From Phytophthora quininea (Eukaryota; Oomycota; Peronosporomycetes; Peronosporales; Peronosporaceae): a stretch of DNA of 64,000 bases. This document shows positions 46,179 through 55,802 of this stretch, one piece after another; within the stretch, counting starts at the first letter, position 1; every line of letters begins with the position of its first letter. The notes under the pieces are model-generated. The model made no database searches. It was not told the origin of the DNA and saw only the letters and a program-made list of their open reading frames with translations. The DNA lies in the NCBI GenBank assembly GCA_011947345.1, contig JAAVTG010000568.1, positions 124,001-188,000 on the forward strand, given 5' to 3'. Position numbers and translations under genes: made by a program.

Positions 46179-47330
46179 ATGAGTCTTACCGTTAAGCGGA
46201 AGGTGACGACAGGCACCGGCAAGTCGAAGCGCGCTCGTACAACCAAGCCAAAGTCTTCAGTGCGGTTCGATGACGGAGTTCCTGCTGACATCGGAGACAA
46301 GCTGCTGACCGAATATCTCCCCTCTCGCATTCGATACGGACTGCCACATGCCTTTGATCGAATTAGCAGGCACTTGGTGACAGTGCAGGAGGCAATTGTC
46401 GAAACAGCAGAATTGGGTCAAATGGGGGCGACTTCGAAACCTAATGAAGCAGTCGAATGGTGAGGTGCCGATGCAAGCGGCTGTGCCGGCAGCATTTAAC
46501 GATCATGCAGAAATAGTGGGGTTTCTGTTCGCTGCGGGTAGATTCCGGGATGGAGAAGAGAAATTCGATGTGACGTGGAAAGTTTTGTATGAAGCAGCGG
46601 GTCACGGACGCTACAGACTTGTGGAATTTGCATCTCGAATAGTACGTCAGCACTGGTGTAGCGGCGGCTGGAAGTTCTATTCGATGGAAACAGACTGCGA
46701 TCCAGTTGCTGCTGCAATTCACGGTGGGCATTTGGAAGTGGTGGACTTGTTACTGGAACCTGGGTCGCCAGATGACATACAGATTAAACATTGATCGGAA
46801 CGCTTCGCTTGATGCTGCGCTTCAAGCTGCCATTCACGATGTTCGTCACGATGTGGTAGAGGTGCTGTTGACCTCATCGAAATTCTCGTTTAGCCGTGGA
46901 AAACTATTTGCTCAAGCTGTCGATGAGAAACAAGACAGCATCGCAAAGCTCGTGTACGAGCTTTTCCCAGTGTATGGCCTCAACTCGGAAAGTTGATTGT
47001 CGAAGTCACACTTCAGGGATACACAAACTCTTCTAAGTATCTCATTGAGAATCAACTCTTCAACATGAAGTCGATTAACGATGCGTTTGTGCGGACATGC
47101 TATGCGCGTCATTTCGACACTATTGTTGGCTTCTGGGCACGTTACGGAGCAGGCGATGGACAAGACGGTCGTGGAAACTGCAGTAGATGGTCCAGACGAC
47201 GTCGCTAGTTTATTACTCAGCAAACAGAGCTTGTCATCGCGGAGTCTGAACGAAGCCTTCGTAGGTGCCAAGAATTCCAAATAGACCCAGCTTCTTCTCG
47301 AGTCGGGACAAATATCCACATATTCTACCA
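46179..47330 (+). pseudogene. Ankyrin-type family copy G (broken, 3'-truncated)
   Basis: The ATG at 46179 begins a complete cap with a basic patch (GKSKRARTTKPKSS) and FDDGVPADIGDKLLTEYLP. Ankyrin-like units continue in several frames (46470-46790, 46800-46995, 46990-47285), and a TAG follows at about 47282. The family homology ends near 47330, where it abuts copy H on the opposite strand. The copy is head to head with F, with about 160 bp between them. Confidence 0.65.
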
Positions 47331-47399
47331 ACACGCCGTTTCTAACTGCTGTGTTTGGCGAGCGGATGAACATTAAATTATACCACCGCAAGAAAACCC

Positions 47400-48669
47400 T
47401 CAAACTATTATCTTGCGGTACTTGGGGACTGTAGATCAGAGTTTCGACCACGCCGTATTTCTTGGTTGTCATTGCGTTCTTGACAAGCTCCTTCATCTCC
47501 AAAACAGAGGTATGCTGTTCAGCAAGCAACAGCTTCGCAACGAAGCAATTTCCACGCTTGACTGCATCCAAGAAAGCGTTGGTCACAGCTTCAGGGGATG
47601 CTTGCTTTGATAGGAACTCAATCATTTTACGGCGGCCATATTTGGCCACCTTCGTGAACACTTGGTCAATCGCGTCACTTGAGATCTGCCGCGTGTACGG
47701 AGAAGGACCTTCATGATCTCATCGTTTTCCATCGCGACAAATGCTTCGTTTAAGTATTGCGGAGATACGCTCTGCTGTTGGCACAGCATCGTCACCATAC
47801 TGCTTAGGTTTTCGTCTGCTGCCTGCAAGAAAATTTCACCAATCACTTGAGGCAGAAATTCTTCCGGTATCGATGAGGAACTTAGCCATGGTGATACGTT
47901 CTCGAAACACCACAGCCTTCAAGGCTTCATCAATCCAGGCTAACTGGAAAGCTTGGTGGTCAAACAGATACGTGACTGCTTCCATGTGTCCGTCTCTCGC
48001 AAGGAGGACCAACAAACTGTCATGGTCATCCCACCAAAATTTAATGTCTACGTTAGAGTAGCTGTCGAAATTCTCACACATGAATTCCGAAATAGCATCT
48101 TGTTGCTCGGCTTCGGTTTGTGCGAAAGCCGAAGCATAATCCCATCGAAAGTGCTTGGAATTGAGAAGCGATTTGACCACATTTAAATACCCGCCGGTGA
48201 TGGCAGCAGAGAGCGCTTTACTCTGTCTTGTCTAATCTCTAAAAGGACGTCCGTAGCTGTAGGCATACTTTAGTAGTACGTGGGAAGCGAATTCCACTAT
48301 TTCTAGTTGCTCATGCGCTGCAGACGCCTTCAACACTTTCCACGCCATAGTGATCTCGTTGTATATATCGCGACCGAAAGCGATTTTCACTGCCTCAAGA
48401 TGGCCGTGAACTGCCGCAGTCACAGCCACATCGGTCGTCACCACACAGCCTGGTCTGGCCATTAGTGTCTGAAGCCACAGCCCTTGCCCCAACTCTGCTG
48501 CCTTGATCATAGCCTCGTTCAGCGGCATTAACAGCTCGCTGACCATATCAGCGACGTGTGGAAGTCCATCTCGAATGTGCAGCGTCAGACACGATCGCAT
48601 GATCTCGTACCGATTTCCTGCAGACAGGTTGTCTTCAAAACGGAAGCCGGTCTCTTTGCCATGGGCCAC
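47400..48669 (-). pseudogene. Ankyrin-type family copy H (broken, 3'-truncated)
   Basis: The ATG at 48669 starts a cap (FRFEDNLSAGNRYEIMRSCL) close to that of copy E. Units follow in the frames 48232-48669, 47836-48180, 47622-47846 and 46912-47661. Frame changes occur near 48235, 47850 and 47690. The C-terminal part is lost at the junction with copy G. The chromodomain Gypsy element sits 58 bp upstream of its ATG, so any promoter has been displaced. Confidence 0.65.
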
Positions 48670-48722
48670 AGGCTTACGCGATCAAACTTGCATCCCAATC
48701 GAGGCGTTGGTTGACGCTGTCC

Positions 48723-48727
48723 TAAAC
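48723..48727. other. Target-site duplication (TAAAC), left
   Basis: Five bases directly before the left LTR, repeated exactly at 54043-54047 after the right LTR. This marks the Gypsy insertion as a complete, unrearranged integration. Confidence 0.9.
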
Positions 48728-49017
48728 TGTAATGTCCACGACGACTGCATCATTCCAGCGGTGACGCAACGAATCTCCGCGTACGAAGGGCCGAGCCTTC
48801 GTCAGCTTGGCGCCGAGGCTGGAGCGACGACGTGGAGGTTGCGCAGCCACTCGGCAACAGACAGCAGACAACTCGTCATTGGGAAGCCGATCTTCGTTCT
48901 CCTGCATTTGCTACACATCAGCCCGGGACACACACAGCTAGAGGTAGGCTAGCTCGAAGAGTCTCAGTTGAATTCATCAGTCTGCAATTTTCTGTCATCT
49001 GCTTAAGTGCCATTACA
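48728..49017 (+). repeat. 5' long terminal repeat of the Gypsy element
   Basis: This is the 290-bp left LTR with terminal inverted TGTAATG...CATTACA. It contains the element's promoter by definition; no clear TATA box is seen. The only difference from the right copy is at 48770. Confidence 0.95.
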
Positions 49018-49019
49018 AT

Positions 49020-49037
49020 TGGTAGCACTTGCTTCGC
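49020..49037 (+). other. Primer-binding site of the Gypsy element
   Basis: TGGTAGCACTTGCTTCGC begins two bases after the LTR and would pair with the 3' end of a tRNA ending in ...GCTACCA. It does not match the initiator-Met pattern (TGGTATCAGAG). The matching tRNA could not be named from memory. Confidence 0.7.
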
Positions 49038-49054
49038 GAGGGAGAGAGCTCTTC

Positions 49055-49083
49055 GTCTTCGTCTTCGTCTTCGTCCTCTGCTT
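49055..49083. repeat. Hexanucleotide (TCTTCG)n repeat in the Gypsy leader
   Basis: About four to five units of TCTTCG lie between the primer-binding site and gag. They are untranslated and may form part of the packaging or leader region. Confidence 0.75.
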
Positions 49084-49256
49084 CGGTTCTTCGGGTGACT
49101 GGTTGTCACTACTCCCTTCAACGTCCGACTTCCGAGAAGTCACATAGTTTGGGCTACCGGGTATCCCCAAGCGTGCGTGACTGTCGACCAATCCGCTGGG
49201 CGGATTTCTGATTTTCGTCCAATCAGGGTGCTTCAACTTCAACTTCGACGTGTAAA

Positions 49257-50184
49257 ATGGCTGATGCCAATATGGACCACCACACTGGAGGCATCCAAAC
49301 CGATCAGTTCATGCAAGCGATCGAGCACATTGCGGCAGGCCTGAGCCAGCAAAATGCTCAGATCTATCAAGATTTTCAATCGTACCTACAAGGGTATCAA
49401 CAGCAAGTGCAGCAGCAGCTGCAGGCACATGCTGCACAGCGCGAGCACAAGATCGAGGGCGTCAGTATGCCTACATACCACGGCCATCCGCACGAATCGG
49501 TTGAGGAGTTCATATTCAGAGCGAAGCTCTTCATGCAAGGAAGTGCATCGACTTCACGAATCCCCATAACGGTCCACGCGTGGTGGCGATGCTTGCTGCC
49601 AACTTCCGTGATGGCGCCGCGTCATGGTATCACGCAAAAGTGATGGTGGAGCAGGTGACCTATTCTACTCTGGACGAACTGCACGCCGCGTTGGTGGCAG
49701 AATTCGTGCCCCCGGACCAGCAATTCCACCTGCGTGCTGATCTTCGCCAATGTGTGCAACATGGCTCCGTAGATGACTACGTCAAAGACTTCAGACGCCT
49801 CATGGCTCAAATCCATGGCATGCATCCGCTGGACCAGGTGGACCATTTTTGTGAGGGCCTCAAATCCGAGACCAAAATGGAGGTCATGTATTTGCGCTGT
49901 GGCACCCTTGCCAGTGCAATCGCGGCCGCACAGGCTTACGAACGCACTCACTTTGCCGACCGGTACGCGACCCAAGCACCACCTCCGCAAGGTGTAGCTT
50001 CCCCGGCTACCGAGATACCTTCTCCGATTGATCTCTCTGTGATGGACGGCCGTAGAATTGACAAGCGCCAGTGTCGCGAACAAAATCTGTGCTTCTACTG
50101 CAAAAAGGGGGCATCGTATTGCCAACTGTCCGCGCAGAAGCAACTCTGGACAGGGAAATGGCGTGGCTCGGCGGACGTAAGTGG
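49257..50184 (+). CDS. Gag of the Gypsy element
   Basis: The ATG at 49257 starts a Gln-rich coiled-coil N-terminus, then a capsid-like retrotransposon Gag domain (DGAASWYHAKVM, CVQHGSVDDYVKDFRRLM, FCEGLKSETKMEVMYL). One base must be added to the A pair near 49541 to join the two frames. At the C-terminus a CCHC zinc knuckle (CFYCKK...GHRIANC) is obtained only if the frame changes in the A/G runs near 50100-50110. In that frame gag stops at about 50184, while pol continues in the other frame. Gag packages element RNA in virus-like particles. Confidence 0.8.
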
Positions 50185-53100
50185 AGTGTCTGTCGAGCCC
50201 ACAACGGAAGAATCTCCTACAACTTCTGACACCTCCTCTATCGAGATCATGGAGCTCTCGACGGTGTCAGTTGATTCGAGCACCCCTTTTATCAAGACAG
50301 TAGCAATTGCGGACAAGAAGTGCCGAATGTTGATTGACTCGGGCGCCTCGCATTGCATTCTGAAGGACGGCGTCATGGACACATCGCATATGAAGATCAT
50401 CCAGGTGGTCGCGCGAGGATTTGATGGCGGCACCCAGCAGCGGTTGGTTCCTTCCTGCGAGTTGAACGTTGACTGTGATTCGGTGATTGCTCACGTCCCG
50501 TTTATTTTTGGCCAATGACGTACGAATACGACGGAATTTTGGGTCGCCCGTGGCTAGAGCAGTGCAATCCTGTGATCGATTGGGCCGATCAGCAGATCTC
50601 ATTCCCCGAAGCTGCGGACAGCCCCGACAACGCGCCACAAGCTATTCCGGAACTCGCTGAAGCGTCCGTCAGCGAGGCTACCTTTCAGGAGTTCCGTCGC
50701 CGCCTGTTAGCCGATGAATATGCTGAAGTCTATCGCGTGGACATCGCTGCGACACCCGGACGCAGATCAACACCAGCGGTTATCCGGGTCTTATTGGAGG
50801 AATTTAGCGATGTGCTGCCGGACAGTCTGCCAGACGTGCTGCCTCCGGAACGTGAAGTGGAGCACGAAGTAACACTACGAGCTGATGCAATTCCGGCTGC
50901 CAGGGCACCATTTCGCCACTCACCCGTGGAACGGGAGGCACTAAGCAATTACGTGGAGGACCTGCTTCGAAAAGGGTGGATCGAGCAGTCCAACTCGCCT
51001 TGGACGTCTAGTATCTTTGCAGTGCCAAAAAGGACCCCGTGACCGGCGCCAGCGTGCGTAAAGTGGATTGGATCCGTAATGGTGACATCACCCACCCGGT
51101 CCGGTGGGTGATCGATTACCGATACCTGAATTCGCAGACAATCGTGCCTCGGGTGCCCCTGCCGCGGGTTGATGATATTTTGGATGCTCTTCAAGGTGCT
51201 AGTGTGTACAGCACTCTGGATCTAACGTCAGGATATCATCAGATGCGGCTTAAGCAGAATTCCCGTTCACTCACTGCATTTCAGGCAGATGGTGAATTGT
51301 TTCAGTGGGTCGTCGCACCAATGGGTTTGGCAGGTATGCCTGGATCGTGGACCAGATTGATGCGGTACATTTTCGGCAATTCGCATTTTTCGCGATTCTG
51401 TGTTGTATATCTCGACGATATTTGCGTGTTTTCGCAGTCTCTCGATGAACATGTTGAACATCTACGCGCAGTACTGAATGCATTGCGCTCGGCGGAGCTG
51501 TTTGCAAACCCCCAAAGTGCACCTGGGCGCAGTCAGCTATTACATTTCTGGGCCATCGCATTTCAGAGTCGACTATCACGCTGGATCCTGCAAAAACGGC
51601 AGCCATGCAAGAACTGCAGGCTCCACGAAATCGGCGCGACCTCCAGCGCTTTTTGGGCCTATGTGGCTATTACCGACGCTTCCTTCCTGCCTACGCTGGG
51701 CTGGTACAAACTCTCTCGGAGCTGCTTAAGAAATCTAACAACTGGAGGTGGGGACATTGCACACAACTGCGTTCGAGCGCGTAAAAGAGATACTACAGCG
51801 TTCACCAGTCCTGCGACTTCCGGACTTCACCCGGCAATTTCTTGTGACGACGGACGCTTCCGATGTTGCTGCGGGTGGAGTGCTAAGCCAAATTCACCCG
51901 TCCGGTGAACATCCCGTGGCATATCTGAGCCGAAAACTAAGTGACACGGAGCGCCGATGGCCTGCACACGAAAAGGAATTATTCGCCATCAAATGTTGCT
52001 TGGAGAAGTGGCGGCCGTATCTATTGGGTAGCAAGTTCACGGTATACACCGACAGTATCGCGTGCAAGTGGTTCTTCACAAAGAAGCAACCCTCACCAAA
52101 GCTTTTGCGGTGGTTTAATTTGTTTGGACAATTTACATTCGAAGTTCATCATCGCGCGGGGAGGACTAACGTCGTGGCTGACATACTCTCTAGACCGATC
52201 CAGTCCAGTGCAGTGCTCGTGACCGAACCAGATCCAGCTTTCGCTACACGAATTAAGGAATTATACTCAACGGATTCCGAATGCCAGCAGCTCTTGAGTA
52301 AGCTTCAACGCGGCACAGCTGACGATTCTCGATATGAAATGGAAAATGGCTTAATTGTGGTGTGTGCGGGCGGGGAAAGACGTATCTTACTTCCCCGTGA
52401 CGACAAGTTGCTACTCGATGTGCTCGTGCAATATCATGATGAAGCCACCGCAGCGCACCCCGGTGTTTTGCGTACATACCTGGCAGTCCGACAAGATTTC
52501 GTGTGGCCAAGGTTGCGCTCGACGGTCGAAGACTATGTCCGTACCTGCGAGACCTGTCAGCGCAACAAGTCTGGAGATCGAAAACGAGGCGTACTGCAGC
52601 CCTTACCTATTCCAGACGCGCCATGGGTCGATGTTTCAATGGACTTAGTGACAGGGCTGCCGGAGTCGGGTGGCTTCGATGCGATCTGTGTGGTTGTGTG
52701 CAGACTTAGCAAGTGTGCACGCTATCTGCCAACGAGAAAGGCTGCGGATGCGGCAGAAATAGCAAAAATCTTCTTTGATCAGATCATTGTAATCCACGGC
52801 CTACCTCGATCGATCGTCTCCGACCGTGACCCAAGATTCCTCAGTCAGATGTGGCAGGAATTGATGTCAACGCTTAACGTCCAGCTGCGCATGACGGTTG
52901 CTCATCGGGCGCAAGCCGATGGACAGAGTGAACGACAGATAAGAACGCTGGAAGATGCTCTACGCTGCACAGTGTCAAATTATGGAGATGACTGGTCACA
53001 GCGACTACCTAGCATTGAGTTTGCTCATGCTTCTTTGGTTAGCACCTCTACCGGCAAGGCTCCGATCGAAGTTGACACTGGTCGACAGCCGCCGACACGG

Positions 53101-53741
53101 CTTTGGGTTATACCAAGCCAAAATCAATTTCTCGCGGATCGCCAAGTGGCGATAGTACACGCAAAGGAGCAACTGGCCAAGGCTCAAGAGCGACAAAGAA
53201 GTTCTATGATTGGCACCGAGTGGTTACTAGTTTCTCTGCGACTGATTTCGTCTACGTCCGTGCCAGTCTTTTAAACAAGAATCTGTCATCTCCAGACTAC
53301 GACATTTCTCAAGATCCTACCAAGAACAAACTGCTCCCACGCTGGATCGGGCCGTTCCCGATTGCCAAGCGAATCGGAACCAACGCCTACAAGTTAATCC
53401 TACCGACGGTGCTCCGTTCGCACAACGTCTTCAACGTGGACCAACTAAAGTTATCCTTTGGCTGCCCTCCAGAGTTTGTTGGCCGTCCAATTCGTCGAGT
53501 GGCGCCAGTGATCTACGACGACCAAGGTCAGCGAATTTACGTGGTTGCCGCGCTGCTGAAGAAGCGACACTCTCGTGGACAGACTCAATATCTGGTTAAG
53601 TGGGCCGATCAGCCGGAGTCCCAGAATTCCTGGGAAAACGTGGGAGGTATCTCCCACGTTTCGCACTGGGAGTCATTACTTGCTAATTTCCGGGAGCGCC
53701 AGCAACAAACCCTGCCGCCGCCAAGGACGACGTCAATTTAA
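50185..53741 (+). CDS. Pol of the Gypsy element: protease, RT, RNase H, integrase, chromodomain
   Basis: Protease: MLIDSGASH near 50330. Reverse transcriptase: 50800-51600, with WVIDYRYLN, LDLTSGYHQ and the catalytic VVYLDD at 51405-51419. RNase H: 51840-52200 (TTDASDVAAGG, HEKELFA, YTDS). Integrase: an HHCC zinc finger near 52450-52570, then the DDE core (VDVSMDL, IVSDRDPRF and a Glu about 35 residues on). The chromodomain at 53535-53690 (AALLKKRHSRGQTQYLVKWA) identifies a chromovirus, whose integrase is thought to be guided to modified histones. Slips near 51028, 51515, 51750 and 53200 are each cured by one base. The stop is at 53741, twelve bases before the right LTR. Confidence 0.88.
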
Positions 53742-53752
53742 GTGCCAGGGAT

Positions 53753-54042
53753 TGTAATGTCCACGACGACTGCATCATTCCAGCGGTGACGCAATGAATC
53801 TCCGCGTACGAAGGGCCGAGCCTTCGTCAGCTTGGCGCCGAGGCTGGAGCGACGACGTGGAGGTTGCGCAGCCACTCGGCAACAGACAGCAGACAACTCG
53901 TCATTGGGAAGCCGATCTTCGTTCTCCTGCATTTGCTACACATCAGCCCGGGACACACACAGCTAGAGGTAGGCTAGCTCGAAGAGTCTCAGTTGAATTC
54001 ATCAGTCTGCAATTTTCTGTCATCTGCTTAAGTGCCATTACA
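53753..54042 (+). repeat. 3' long terminal repeat of the Gypsy element
   Basis: 290 bp, identical to the left LTR except T at 53795. It is preceded by a short purine-rich AGGGA tract that may serve as polypurine primer. Confidence 0.95.
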
Positions 54043-54362
54043 TAAACCGTGGCTGTGCTGGGTGACCCCGATATAATAAATGTTTTGCACAGTAAGCCTT
54101 CGACGCCGCCTTACGGGCTGCGGTTAGGAGCAACTTCGTGAAGGTCTTCGTTGCAGCAGCGAAAGCAGCACTACAGACTTGTCCACACTCCAGTCCAGAA
54201 CCTCCCGCTTAGAGTCGCTCGCTTCAATACAGTTGTCGCCTTATGTTTTAGTTTCTATTTGTAGCTTCTATCCTTCCTTGAAAATCCTCCAGAGCCCTTT
54301 TCTGTCACTTTCGTTTTTGCCGAGTGGAGCGCAAGTCAACAGGGAAGGTCGGGCCAAATGAA
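54043..54362. promoter_or_regulatory. Original 5' flank of TAF2, now cut off by the hAT element
   Basis: The stretch between the two mobile elements has no gene. Before the hAT insertion its last bases (GGGCCAAATGAA) would have run straight into the TAF2 coding region, so it should hold the ancestral TAF2 promoter and leader. CTGTCACTTTCGTTTTT at 54302-54318 is similar to the oomycete initiator (TCAYTYY), about 40 bp before the old ATG. The first five bases (TAAAC, 54043-54047) are the right target-site copy of the Gypsy element. Confidence 0.5.
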
Positions 54363-55799
54363 CAGGCATGCTCTATCGGGGCATTATGCACATAAAAAGC
54401 CAAAAACCCTTTTGAAACTCTCCAGGAGTGCCCATTTTGCCGCTCGGATTCTAGGCTGTTGAAGGAGTTCTCCAGCCAACATTTGCTGTTACCTACATAC
54501 CGACACGTTGGGAGTTGATACACGATGCATGCCACTTTCTGTTGAAGAACTACGTTCGTCTTGGGATTCTCCAAGACGAAAAGGCTAACACGAAATCGAG
54601 TGACGCATGGTGGTTGTGCCTATTTGTGGTCTGCAAGTTGACCGAGAAGATCCGCGCCTGCTTTCGCAAGCTGCAGTATAAAACGGTTACTATGCGCGAA
54701 CAATACGCTGCTCTGAATGAACTCCACTTATCACTGGCGTTGAAATTTGAAAGCGAAATGACGAAGGTGAGCCAACTGTCGATTCACCAAAGGTCTCTGA
54801 GCATTAACCGTGATGCTGCCTTCACTCAAGAGACCTTTTCGACAAGATTGCCACGGGACACCACAATGTTCATACATGCCGTCAAGGAGCTGAAGTGGGT
54901 TTCGCTGGCATGGCTCTGGACCAACCAAACATCCACGAGCATCAAGATGGCGAAGAGGCTTTGGAAGTTTCAGCGCATCTGGCGGACATGGTAGACGAAG
55001 ATACCCCGAGTTTCCACGAGGATGAAGACATACCACAACTCAATGAAGTAAATGAACCGACTGAATCCCAGCAATCAACGAGTCAGCAAGACTTGGTGGA
55101 AGCTGTTACTACAGCTCAGACCGTGATGATCGACGGAATTACCGATATCAAGCTCGATATTGCAGCAGAAGCCCGCGATGCGCCTCCAACGAGGTCGATT
55201 GACATCGTGAAGTGTACGGATGGAGCGTTCCGTCGTCTGCTGATCGCTCATTCAGCAAAATTGCAAGAATACCTAGGTGAATCGGCAACCGAGGAGATCT
55301 GGAGCCAGCGCAAGAACCTGATCCACGAATACAAGCTAAAGCGTGATGTTTGCATAAAGGTGAAGGATCAAGGTGATCTGTCGCTTGAAGACGCGTGGGC
55401 TAAAGTCGAACCTTGTGGTGAATTTGGAGCGCTCATCGAATTTGCTGTTGGTCTCGCAAGTATTGCTCCAGGAACCCATACTGTGGAAGGGGATTTCAGT
55501 ACGCTAAACGGTGTAGCTGGTCCACAGAAGAACTGCAAGCGCGTCAATACTTCGAAGTCATGGAGCTGGCAGACAGATTGGAGTCAAGCAAGAAGGTTAT
55601 AGCACAACAGTGAGTTTCTGATCCAACAGAGCGTACGTAGGCTAACCTCACGTACATTTCCATGCGTAAGCTAGTGCCCTTTAGGGTTTTCTGGCAATTC
55701 AATACATTTCCTGTGCAATGCCCCTTTGAAGTTTCCCAACTCTGCCCATTTTACATCAAATCCCATCGACTTTCAAAATGCCCCGTTTGAGCATGCCTG
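54363..55799 (+). mobile_element. Short hAT-superfamily DNA transposon
   Basis: The element is 1437 bp. Terminal inverted repeats start CAGGCATGCTC at 54363 and, on the other strand, at 55799; GGGGCATT also matches after a 4-bp difference. An exact 8-bp target duplication CAAATGAA flanks it (54355-54362 and 55800-55807), as expected for hAT. It carries the C-terminal part of a transposase only, so it is probably a non-autonomous internal-deletion derivative. Confidence 0.88.
54515..55611 (+). pseudogene. Partial hAT-like transposase (dimerisation region)
   Basis: The frame reads like the second half of an oomycete hAT-like transposase: SSDAWWLCLFVVCKLTEKIR, a helical middle, and the C-terminal GALIEFAVGLASIAPGTHTV...EGDFSTLNG dimerisation motif (usual form 'GxASIxPGTxTVExDFS'). 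Two single-base slips (near 54894 and 55523) join the frames and move the stop to about 55611. The N-terminal BED finger and catalytic first Asp are absent, so it cannot be an active enzyme alone. Confidence 0.7.
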
Positions 55800-55802
55800 C
55801 AA

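Larger units (their letters stand above)
48728..54042 (+). mobile_element. Complete chromodomain Gypsy (Ty3-type chromovirus) LTR retrotransposon
   Basis: The element is 5315 bp long, with two 290-bp LTRs that begin TGTAATG and end CATTACA, a 5-bp target duplication (TAAAC), a primer-binding site, gag, and a pol of protease, reverse transcriptase, RNase H, integrase and a C-terminal chromodomain. The LTRs differ at a single site (C at 48770, T at 53795), so the insertion is very recent. Each frame break in gag-pol can be relieved by a small homopolymer change, usually one added base, so the element may be fully coding. It interrupts the ankyrin cluster between copy H and the hAT/TAF2 region. 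Confidence 0.93.
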
